This document shows positions 1 through 5,170 of a stretch of DNA of 5,170 bases, piece by piece. The position numbers were made by a program, and so were the translations under genes. The stretch lies in the NCBI GenBank assembly GCA_031278755.1, contig JAITJV010000238.1, forward strand, positions 1-5,170, read 5' to 3'. The DNA is from Treponema sp. (GTDB lineage Bacteria > Spirochaetota > Spirochaetia > Treponematales > Breznakiellaceae). Position 1 is the stretch's first letter; the number at the start of each line of letters is the position of its first letter. The notes beneath the pieces are model-generated. The model was not told the origin of the DNA and searched no databases. It worked only from the letters and a program-made list of their open reading frames with translations.

Positions 1-644
1 CCCCGGAGGATCTCGTCGTACTGCCGTTCTATTCCGGCCTTGCCTATCATATCCCCCGCCTGATAGCCCCTGTTGTACAGCATGGTAAGTTCATCCCTGG
101 TAATATCGCCCACATACCCCAATACGTGGGAAAGGCTCCCTGTTTCCGCATAGGTCCTGATGGGCTTGCTCTGCCATGAAATGCCGGGCAGGGTATCGGC
201 GTTTTCAGCAAGCGCGGCGACGGATGTATAGGGTACATTTATCGCCAGTTCCACCGGCTGGTACGAAAAATTCGTCTGTGAGGGCAGTTTTTTTTCAAGC
301 TCGGAACGGGGTATTTTAAGGATGCCGCTTACCCTGTCGAGCAGGGCGGGTATTTCTCCGCGCGGTACTTCCGCAGGGGTAATATTCACCGCAAAAGAAT
401 CGGTATTGAGGGCAAGGGGGCTGCTAAAATTCCGGTCGTAAATCTCGCCGCGCTGAGGGGGGATAACCGTGGTTCTCCGGGCTATATCCTGAGCCTCCCG
501 CCGGTAGGCGTCGCCCTGAAGAATCTGCATGGCGAAAAGCCTGAACGCATAGACAATGAAGATCAGGATAAAAAACGCGCTGAGTATGTTTATGCGGCGT
601 TCGGGCGTTTCGTCGCCGGATGTAATGTGGTTAAGAGGCGGCAT
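1..644 (-). CDS. mrdA: Penicillin-binding protein 2 (elongasome transpeptidase), N-terminal part
   Basis: This is the 5' part of the gene for PBP2, the class B transpeptidase that cross-links peptidoglycan in the elongasome. The frame stays open to the window edge, giving 214 complete codons; the family is usually about 600 residues or more, so the catalytic domain (SxxK and so on) lies outside. A single membrane anchor spans about residues 19-40. The pedestal signature IPPQRGEIYDRN is at 61-72, with HVLGYVGDI at 173-181 and GKAGIERQYDEIL at 201-213, all typical of PBP2. The ATG at 644 is chosen because AAAGGA (651-656) lies 6 nt upstream. The start overlaps the end of mreD by 14 nt, so translation is probably coupled. 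PBP2 fits better than the related division protein PBP3 (FtsI) because of the mreBCD context. Confidence 0.95.
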   Translation of the reverse strand, partial: MPPLNHITSGDETPERRINILSAFFILIFIVYAFRLFAMQILQGDAYRREAQDIARRTTVIPPQRGEIYDRNFSSPLALNTDSFAVNITPAEVPRGEIPALLDRVSGILKIPRSELEKKLPSQTNFSYQPVELAINVPYTSVAALAENADTLPGISWQSKPIRTYAETGSLSHVLGYVGDITRDELTMLYNRGYQAGDMIGKAGIERQYDEILR

Positions 645-1146
645 CGTAGGTCCTTTGCCCGGAAAGAAGGGGCATGAAACGTTTTAACAAAAAGAACAGA
701 AAAGGCGCCAAAAAGGTGTTAAGGCACAATTCAGCCCACAGCAGCGGCGACACAAGGGAATACGAGGGCACCGCGCCGCCAAAAAGCAGATGCAGTACAA
801 AAAGGACGGCGGCCTTGAGGAGGGTCGCCGCGGCGCAGAGAACCATGGGAAGAAAAACAGCGCCCAGAAAAAAGGTTCCCTTCATAAATCCCGCAAGGGC
901 GCCGGCGAGGGTGCGTATAAGCGGATTGAGCCCCAGAGGCGCGGCCGAAATAAAGTCGATGAGAATACCTGAAAAAAAGCCTGAAAGCTGGCCCGTCATG
1001 ACGCCGTTTACATAGGCCGAATAGACGACTATGCACAGCGCGAGATCCGGAACGGCCCGGAACAGGGCGAGACGGCGGAGCAATGTGGACTGAAGAACCG
1101 CGGCCACAAAGGAAAAGACAACCGTCCAGATCACATTCTTAGCCAC
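631..1146 (-). CDS. mreD: Rod shape-determining membrane protein MreD
   Basis: MreD is an integral inner-membrane protein that works with MreC to link MreB filaments to the wall-synthesis enzymes. The product is 171 residues, the usual family size, and almost wholly hydrophobic, with about five or six membrane segments (roughly 5-23, 35-50, 53-68, 75-120 as one or two helices, 132-156). The family pattern is visible: PDLALCIVVY at 33-42, then a G-rich stretch with Gly52, Gly56, Gly60, Asp64 and the GLN at 72-74. I use the GTG at 1146: GGAGG (1153-1157) sits 6 nt upstream and the GTG overlaps the mreC stop as GTGGCTAA. The frame could extend to an ATG at 1263, but those 39 extra codons lie wholly within mreC, are charged and unlike MreD, and are very likely not translated. 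Confidence 0.93.
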   Translation of the reverse strand: MAKNVIWTVVFSFVAAVLQSTLLRRLALFRAVPDLALCIVVYSAYVNGVMTGQLSGFFSGILIDFISAAPLGLNPLIRTLAGALAGFMKGTFFLGAVFLPMVLCAAATLLKAAVLFVLHLLFGGAVPSYSLVSPLLWAELCLNTFLAPFLFFLLKRFMPLLSGQRTYDAAS

Positions 1147-2026
1147 CGGAATCCTCCGGAATACCGTCGTCCCCGGGCTGTTCCAGGACTTCAATAACGA
1201 AAACATACTCAAGCCGGGAAAAATCCATCGCCGGCTCAAGTTCCGCTTCCATGGAAATTTCATCCTCGTGATAAATGATCCTGCTTACCCGGCCTATATT
1301 GATCCCCGCGGGATACACGCCCCCTACCCCGCTTGAAACCACCATGTCGCCGTAGTTTATTTCATCGCGCGCCCGTTTGTTGATAAGCCGCATGAGGAGG
1401 GGCGTTTCAGGGCCGCCCTGGCCTTCGGTAAGGCCTTCATACCGCGATACGGAAAGACGGGAAGCTACCGAGGAGCTAAGATCATAAAGGGGCATGACAA
1501 GGCTCTCCGTCCTGCCCGCCTGGACTACCTTGCCCACAAGAGCCTGGGTTCCGTTTTGAAAGGCGATGACAGGCATGTTGTAGGCCGCCCCGTCCTTTTT
1601 CCCCTTGTTGATCACAAAGGCGGAAAAAAGATTGTCGGGGTCCCTGCCTATGAGTTCGGCCGGAATGTGCCTGAAGCGCAGTACACGGGAAAAGCCGAGC
1701 TGCTCCCGGAGGCGCATGTTTTCCTGCCTGATTTCAGCGGCGTTCCGTTCAAGCTGTTCGTACCGGGTAATACGATCGGCCAGTTCGGCGTATTCACGGC
1801 GGAGGGTGGCAAGTTCGCTCACGGACAGGGCCGTCCGGGAAACAAACGAGGAAAGTTCATGTATGCCGCCGCGGACGCCGGAAAAGAGGGAAAGGCCCAT
1901 ATCTTTAAAATCGACAATAAAAGTGCTGGTCGAAAAGAAAAGGACGGCGAACGAAATAAACATCAGCGCGGCAAACACATACGAGGAAGGATTCAGGCGT
2001 AGTTTTTTTCCCTTCCCTGTTGCCAT
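1139..2026 (-). CDS. mreC: Rod shape-determining protein MreC
   Basis: MreC is a periplasmic scaffold anchored in the inner membrane that contacts PBP2 and MreD in the elongasome. The 295-residue product has a basic cytoplasmic start, one membrane helix at about 16-38, a coiled coil at about 68-111, and the C-terminal double beta-barrel region. Family motifs are clear: GRDPDNLF at 127-134, INKGKKDG at 139-146, and SSGVGGVYPAGINIGRV at 231-247. The C-terminal tail (about 283-295) is short, polar and acidic. The start ATG follows the mreB stop after 4 nt (TAGGGATATG). Its Shine-Dalgarno match, AGGGA, is weak and close, which suggests re-initiation by ribosomes finishing mreB. Length is normal and I see no damage. 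Confidence 0.96.
   Translation of the reverse strand: MATGKGKKLRLNPSSYVFAALMFISFAVLFFSTSTFIVDFKDMGLSLFSGVRGGIHELSSFVSRTALSVSELATLRREYAELADRITRYEQLERNAAEIRQENMRLREQLGFSRVLRFRHIPAELIGRDPDNLFSAFVINKGKKDGAAYNMPVIAFQNGTQALVGKVVQAGRTESLVMPLYDLSSSVASRLSVSRYEGLTEGQGGPETPLLMRLINKRARDEINYGDMVVSSGVGGVYPAGINIGRVSRIIYHEDEISMEAELEPAMDFSRLEYVFVIEVLEQPGDDGIPEDSGG
1153..1157 (-). promoter_or_regulatory. Ribosome binding site that decides the mreD GTG start
   Basis: GGAGG lies inside the last codons of mreC, 6 nt before the GTG at 1146. The upstream ATG at 1263 in the same frame has no comparable support from protein similarity, so this site fixes the mreD start. Confidence 0.7.
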
Positions 2027-2030
2027 ATCC

Positions 2031-3059
2031 CTAACCGTTCAAGCTGTCATAAATGCTTTTTGAGTTATCAAAGCCTTTGGTGTATTCAAAGTACTTTCCC
2101 GCCCCCAGCGCTACGCAGTCAAGCGGCCGTTCCGCAAGAATGACAGGAACTCCCGTTTCGCTGGAAATGAGTTTGCCCAGTCCTTTGAGAAGCGATCCGC
2201 CGCCGGTCATGACGATGCCCCGCTCCACTATATCCGCGGCCAGTTCCGGAGGGGTCTGTCCCAGGGTTGCCTTGATTTCATCAATGATCTGGGTAATGGG
2301 ATCTTTCAACGCTTCCCGTACTTCGACAGAATCTATTTCAAGACGCCGGGGAAGCCCCGTAATGGCGTCGGTTCCCTTTATTTCCACTTTTTCTATGGTT
2401 TTATCGGGAGACGCATTGCCTATTTCTACCTTAAGGCGCTCCGCGGTCTGTTCTCCTATGATGAGGTTATGAACGTTCCGCACATGCTTGATGATCGCCT
2501 CGTCAAATTCGTCTCCGCCAAGGCGTATGGCGTTGGTAACCACCATGCCGCCGAGGGAAATAACGGAAATCTCCGTCGTGCCCCCCCCTATGTCGCAGAT
2601 CATGTGGCCGGCGGGCTCCCAAATGGGAATATCGGCCCCGATGGCCGCGGCGCGGCTTTCTTCAATGACGATGACTTCGCGGGCCCCGGCCTTGTAGGCG
2701 CTTTCTTCCACCGCCCGCCGTTCGACTTCGGTAATGCATGAGGGTATGCCTATGACCATGCGGGGTTTAATAAAGCGGTAACGGGGCAGCACCCGGGAAA
2801 TAAAATAGCGTATCATCTTTTCCGTTGATTCAAGATCGGCGATTACCCCGTCCTGCATGGGGCGTATCGCTATGATATTCTCCGGAGTTTTCCAGAGCAT
2901 GCGCTTTGCCTCAACGCCGACGGCCATTACCTTTTTTGTGCCCCGTTCAACGGCAACGACCGAAGGTTCGTTCAACACTATACCTTTTCCCCGTATATAG
3001 ATGAGGGTATTACAGGTCCCCAAATCAATACCAAGATCCGATGAATTCCTTCCAAACAT
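2031..3059 (-). CDS. mreB: Actin-like cell-shape protein MreB
   Basis: MreB is the bacterial actin that forms membrane-bound filaments and positions the lateral-wall synthesis complex. The 342-residue product is full length. It shows the actin-fold nucleotide-binding motifs in order: phosphate-1 [11 protein letters not shown] at 11-21, phosphate-2 [16 protein letters not shown] at 156-171, and the adenosine motif [14 protein letters not shown] at 284-297. [12 protein letters not shown] at 178-189 and [11 protein letters not shown] at 315-325 are also family hallmarks. The short N-terminus before the phosphate-1 loop is where MreB proteins carry a membrane-binding patch. The start is well supported: GGAGG at 3064-3068 lies 4 nt before the ATG. 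The segment that is usually EEPMAAAIGAG in MreB reads [11 protein letters not shown] here (133-143), a substitution noted in the findings. The phosphate-2 glycines are encoded by a run of eight G. Confidence 0.98.
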   Translation of the reverse strand: MFGRNSSDLGIDLGTCNTLIYIRGKGIVLNEPSVVAVERGTKKVMAVGVEAKRMLWKTPENIIAIRPMQDGVIADLESTEKMIRYFISRVLPRYRFIKPRMVIGIPSCITEVERRAVEESAYKAGAREVIVIEESRAAAIGADIPIWEPAGHMICDIGGGTTEISVISLGGMVVTNAIRLGGDEFDEAIIKHVRNVHNLIIGEQTAERLKVEIGNASPDKTIEKVEIKGTDAITGLPRRLEIDSVEVREALKDPITQIIDEIKATLGQTPPELAADIVERGIVMTGGGSLLKGLGKLISSETGVPVILAERPLDCVALGAGKYFEYTKGFDNSKSIYDSLNG

Positions 3060-3063
3060 ATTC

Positions 3064-3068
3064 CCTCC
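3064..3068 (-). promoter_or_regulatory. Strong ribosome binding site of mreB
   Basis: GGAGG, followed by GAAT and the mreB ATG, lies in the 18-nt gap after the TPR gene. It is among the best Shine-Dalgarno matches in the window and contrasts with the upstream TPR gene, which has none. Independent high-level initiation on mreB is therefore likely. Confidence 0.7.
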
Positions 3069-3077
3069 ACTACCCCT

Positions 3078-4055
3078 CTACAGCATATTAAGACGTCTGC
3101 GGACCCCTTCATGGGCCGGATTGGCGCGTAACGCCCGGCGCCATTCCGCTCTGGCGCGGGTGGTATCCCCTCTGGCGTTGTACAGTTCCCCAAGGCGGTA
3201 ATAGGCTTCGGCGTTTTCACCGGCCTCTTCCAGAACGGCGGAATACTGCGCTTCCGCGCCTTCATCATTTCCCGCGCCGCCCAGGATTTCACCCAAAAGA
3301 AGGCGCGCCGTTACGCGGGCGCCTGAATCCCGCGAAGTTTCAATACAGCGTACAAGGTAAGCCCTGGCGGAATCCGGCTCTTCCAGCGCCATATAGGATT
3401 TGGCTATGGAAAGAAGCAGCTCATCCGGGGAACGTTTCCCGGCGTCCCGGGATTCTTCCCCGTCCGAAGACGCGGGAATTTCCAGCGCAAGGGTAAAAAC
3501 GGCCACGCTGGCCCGGTAATCCTGCACGGCGGCATAAGCCAGCCCCAGATATTCCGGTATGTCCCCGGCCGAATAGCCTTTGCCGCGGGCCATCTCAAGG
3601 TACTTTACCGCCAGATCCGCATAACCCTGTCCCTTATAGTAATACGCCTTGCCCAATATATAATAGATACGTTCGGTATTAACGGTATTTTTTATAAGGA
3701 GCGCCTTTCTCAGCGTGAGAATGCATTCGTCAATATACGTCAACGTATCGGAAATATTGATCTGGGATATGCCCGCCTGATAAGCCGAAAAACCGCAGAG
3801 GGTAAGCAGGAAAGAATCCATGGGCTTTCTCTGAAGCTCCGCCCTGCTCAGCTCATAAACTTCCCGGTAGCCGCCCCCTTCCCAGAGAGTCAAAAGTTCC
3901 TTTTTTTCAATTCCCTGCCTGTTTTTTACGCTGAAAATAACGGCGCACAACAAAAAAACCGCCAGGGAAAGAACAACAATTACAACCGCGGCGTGGATTT
4001 TTTTTTTACGATGAATATATATTCCATAACCGGATCGGTTTTTATTGCCAAACAT
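3078..4055 (-). CDS. TPR-repeat protein with one N-terminal membrane anchor
   Basis: I do not recognise a named family. The 325-residue product begins with a basic segment (RKKK at 16-19), then one hydrophobic helix at about 21-43, placing the rest most likely outside the cytoplasm as a type II (N-in) membrane protein; there is no clear signal-peptidase or lipobox cysteine site. From about 50 on it is helical with tetratricopeptide-like units at roughly 129-159, 167-193, 212-240, 248-279 and 282-314; the last (AYYRLGELYNARGD at 284-297, ending ANP at 311-313) is the cleanest. TPRs bind other proteins. It is the first gene after the promoter and only 18 nt ahead of mreB, so a role as elongasome scaffold or regulator is a reasonable inference. 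No Shine-Dalgarno sequence precedes the ATG, and no other ATG, GTG or TTG occurs before the membrane helix, so the start is probably right but leaderless. Codons 17-20 contain ten consecutive A. Confidence 0.85.
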   Translation of the reverse strand: MFGNKNRSGYGIYIHRKKKIHAAVVIVVLSLAVFLLCAVIFSVKNRQGIEKKELLTLWEGGGYREVYELSRAELQRKPMDSFLLTLCGFSAYQAGISQINISDTLTYIDECILTLRKALLIKNTVNTERIYYILGKAYYYKGQGYADLAVKYLEMARGKGYSAGDIPEYLGLAYAAVQDYRASVAVFTLALEIPASSDGEESRDAGKRSPDELLLSIAKSYMALEEPDSARAYLVRCIETSRDSGARVTARLLLGEILGGAGNDEGAEAQYSAVLEEAGENAEAYYRLGELYNARGDTTRARAEWRRALRANPAHEGVRRRLNML

Positions 4056-4062
4056 CTATATA

Positions 4063-4092
4063 TGTATAATATGTTTTACCATATTAAGTCAA
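4063..4092 (-). promoter_or_regulatory. Sigma70-type promoter of the TPR-mreBCD-mrdA operon
   Basis: On the minus strand TTGACT (4092-4087) matches the -35 consensus at five of six bases. Two overlapping -10 candidates follow: TATTAT (4071-4066, five of six, 15-nt spacer) and TATACA (4068-4063, four of six, 18-nt spacer). Either places the transcription start at about 4056-4059, within 4 nt of the TPR start codon at 4055. The AT-rich spacer stands out from the GC-rich sequence on both sides. The exact -10 and start point are inferred. Confidence 0.6.
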
Positions 4093-4101
4093 TTCACGCG
4101 G

Positions 4102-4122
4102 GGAACCTTCGATCAAGATTCC
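4102..4122 (-). other. Small inverted repeat between rnpB and the operon promoter
   Basis: GGAATCTT, loop GATCG, AAGGTTCC forms an 8-bp stem with one G-U pair when read as RNA. It directly follows the U6 tract after rnpB and is itself followed by CCGCG rather than a U tract, so it is not a standard intrinsic terminator in this orientation. It may be a 3' end or processing structure for the rnpB transcript, or an operator upstream of the promoter. Confidence 0.4.
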
Positions 4123-4138
4123 AAAAAAGCGATGAACC
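4123..4138 (-). terminator. rnpB: Possible rnpB terminator made by helix P1 and a U6 tract
   Basis: The 3' strand of RNase P helix P1 (GGTTCATCGC) runs straight into TTTTTT at 4128-4123. The pairing partner is over 450 nt upstream, so this is not a local hairpin, but P1 closing as the U tract emerges could have the same effect. No better terminator is seen before the next promoter. Confidence 0.3.
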
Positions 4139-4602
4139 ATAAGCCGGATTCTGTTACATTTATGCGGAAGCCGCATAAATGTGACCGTCATCTATCTGGC
4201 GTCTCCGTTGCCGGAGGCGTCAAGCAGCCTACCTGCGCTTGACCGGCGGGCCGCCGGCGCGCTTTTTGACTTTGCTCCTGATGAGGCTTGCCGTTTCCCG
4301 GCGGGGAAAAGGTTTTCTCCGCCGGGATCTTTCCGGTGATGTCGCCGCCACCGAGGCGGGCTCTTACCCCGCCGTTTCACCCTTACCGGAACTTTTTCGG
4401 TTGAAAAAGCCCCGGCGGTTTACTTTCTGCTGCGCTTTCTGTCGAAAAGCCGAATATCTTTAGACCGCAATCCTCCGGACCGCGCCCTTCCGATTCAAAC
4501 CTTTCTCCCGGGCGTTACCCGGCATCATGCCCTGCGGAGCCCGGACTTTCCTCGATATACAAGCCCGAAAGCCCGTACACCGCGGCGGTCAGGTTCATCG
4601 CT
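4124..4602 (-). ncRNA. rnpB: RNase P RNA, bacterial type A
   Basis: This is the catalytic RNA of RNase P, which trims tRNA 5' leaders. Conserved elements appear in order: GAGGAAAGTCCGGGCTCC (4553-4536, 5' strand of P4), a P8 stem CCGGG-TAAC-GCCCGG, ACAGAAAG-like CAGAAAGTAAACCGCC, GGTAAGGGTGAAACGG, GGGTAAGAGCCCGCC, GGAGCAAAG, AGGTAGGCTGCTTGA, and ACAGAATCCGGCTTAT (4154-4139, 3' strand of P4). The ends are set by a perfect P1 helix, GCGATGAACC (4601-4592) with GGTTCATCGC (4138-4129). P2 (GACCG with CGGTC), P14 (4326-4297) and a 12-bp P19 are also visible. At about 480 nt it is longer than the 377-nt E. coli RNA. The type A call comes from this layout and is less certain than the gene itself. 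I find no convincing promoter directly in front, so it may be made from a promoter inside or before the zinc-ribbon gene and then processed. Confidence 0.97.
4156..4182 (-). other. rnpB: P19 hairpin of RNase P RNA
   Basis: ACATTTATGCGG, loop CTT, CCGCATAAATGT is a perfect 12-bp hairpin located between the 3' strand of P2 and the 3' strand of P4. That is the position of the optional helix P19, which E. coli lacks. Confidence 0.8.
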
Positions 4603-4620
4603 GTAAAAACCTGTTCAAGC

Positions 4621-4637
4621 CAAGACCGAAGATCTTG
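4621..4637 (-). other. Small UUCG-type hairpin between the zinc-ribbon gene and rnpB
   Basis: CAAGA and TCTTG pair around T-C-TTCG-G, giving a five-pair stem with a bulged U and a C(UUCG)G cap. It lies just after the TGA stop of the zinc-ribbon gene. The nearest U run is about 10 nt further on, so it is a poor terminator and more likely an mRNA 3' or processing structure. Confidence 0.35.
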
Positions 4638-4642
4638 TTTGA

Positions 4643-5170
4643 TCATTCCTCATAATCGGCGTCGGCTTTTTCTTCCTCTTCTTCTTCCTCATCGTATTCT
4701 TCGTCTTCCATGTCGTCAAGATCGGCAAGGCTTCCGGCGTCCTCGTTATCAAAGAAGTCTTCTTCGCCCTGCTCCGATTCTTCGTAAAAAAGAATACGGG
4801 AACAGTAGGGGCAGAAAACTATTTCCTCTCCCGCGCGGACGTCGTTTGCGAATTGAACGGGAAGTATCATGTGGCATCCCATGCAGACGCCGCCTTTGAT
4901 GGCGACGATGCCCTTGCCCCCCTTGTTCTTGATGATCCTTTCAAATTTAAAAAGCACTTCGGGATCGAGGTCAAGGGTCAATTTTTTTTCTTCATCGGAA
5001 AGTTCCCGGACTTCTTTCGTCTTTTTGTCTATTTCGGCCTCTATTCCCTTCCGCCGTTCTTCAAGCTCCGCTTCCTGCTGTGCAATAAGGGCGGCGTTCT
5101 GTTTCATCTGATCGTCCAGCTCCAGAATAACCCGCTCCTCCCGCTGAAGCTCCTTGCGGTACTGCTGTTC
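4643..5170 (-). CDS. Coiled-coil C4 zinc-ribbon protein (COG1579-like), C-terminal part
   Basis: The visible 175 residues run to a TGA stop at 4643; the frame is open to the window edge, so the start is outside and the internal ATG at 5107 is not the real start. Residues 1-65 (window numbering) are a charged Glu/Lys/Arg/Gln-rich coiled coil, and 94-126 form a zinc ribbon with cysteines 96, 99, 120 and 123 (CMGC and CPYC). This is the layout of the zf-RING_7/COG1579 family. Characterised members include Helicobacter HP0958 (FlgZ), linked to RpoN and flagellin expression, and Chlamydia CT398, linked to RpoN and type III secretion. A flagellar or RNA-related role here is only inference. The last 46 residues (130-175) are unusual: 28 are Asp or Glu, including seven Glu in a row from GAA/GAG repeats at 4670-4690. 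It is followed by rnpB on the same strand. Confidence 0.88.
   Translation of the reverse strand, partial: EQQYRKELQREERVILELDDQMKQNAALIAQQEAELEERRKGIEAEIDKKTKEVRELSDEEKKLTLDLDPEVLFKFERIIKNKGGKGIVAIKGGVCMGCHMILPVQFANDVRAGEEIVFCPYCSRILFYEESEQGEEDFFDNEDAGSLADLDDMEDEEYDEEEEEEEKADADYEE

Noticed and set aside
288..295. Eight-T run in mrdA
   Set aside because: It encodes Glu-Lys-Lys in a normal frame in the linker region of the protein; too short and ordinary to list as a finding.
674..1015. Plus-strand open frame of 113 codons
   Set aside because: It lies opposite mreD, is rich in Lys and Arg from the complement of hydrophobic codons, and matches nothing recognisable. It is a shadow.
1556..2063. 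Two plus-strand open frames of about 150 codons
   Set aside because: Both are antisense to mreC, which has clear family motifs over its whole length. Low stop frequency follows from GC-rich codon use.
2978..3292. Minus-strand 104-codon frame across the TPR-mreB junction
   Set aside because: It is out of frame with two well supported genes and resembles no family.
4102..4128. Hairpin plus A6 read as a plus-strand terminator
   Set aside because: On the plus strand the hairpin is followed by A, not T, and there is no plus-strand gene to terminate.
4297..4326. GC-rich inverted repeat resembling a terminator
   Set aside because: It is helix P14 of RNase P RNA and has no following U tract.
4192..4463. 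Open frames on both strands at 4192-4380 and 4239-4463
   Set aside because: They fall within the RNase P RNA, whose conserved core explains the sequence.
4639..4899. Plus-strand 86-codon frame
   Set aside because: It is antisense to the zinc-ribbon gene and results from its acidic Glu/Asp codons.

Overview
The window carries a single-strand block of housekeeping genes, all read on the minus strand. It looks like the cell-shape (elongasome) locus of a spirochaete, probably Treponema or a relative. That assignment rests on my recollection of the gene order mreB-mreC-mreD-mrdA in treponemes, on the style of the MreB and MreC proteins, and on a TPR membrane protein ahead of mreB. It is a moderate-confidence inference, not proof.

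In order of transcription (right to left): (1) the 3' part of a gene for a coiled-coil C4 zinc-ribbon protein (COG1579-like) with a very acidic tail, cut by the window edge; (2) rnpB, the RNase P RNA, about 480 nt, with universal core motifs and a closing P1 helix clearly readable; (3) a short AT-rich spacer with a sigma70-type promoter lying almost on top of the next start codon; (4) a TPR protein with one N-terminal membrane anchor; (5) mreB; (6) mreC; (7) mreD, from a GTG start inside the end of mreC; (8) the first 214 codons of mrdA (PBP2), running off the left edge. This last reading frame is open to the edge and easy to miss.

Genes 4 to 8 look like one operon. The gaps are 18 nt (TPR-mreB) and 4 nt (mreB-mreC), followed by overlaps of 8 nt (mreC-mreD) and 14 nt (mreD-mrdA). 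MreB filaments, the MreC/MreD membrane pair and PBP2 act together to direct lateral-wall peptidoglycan synthesis. The TPR protein is plausibly an accessory of the same machinery, but its function cannot be read from sequence.

I see no mobile element, CRISPR array, tRNA or foreign-looking island, and no clearly undescribed multi-gene system. The points worth a second look are the apparently leaderless TPR transcript, several oddities of the RNase P RNA, homopolymer tracts in key codons of the TPR gene and mreB, a variant MreB motif, and the acidic tail of the zinc-ribbon protein.
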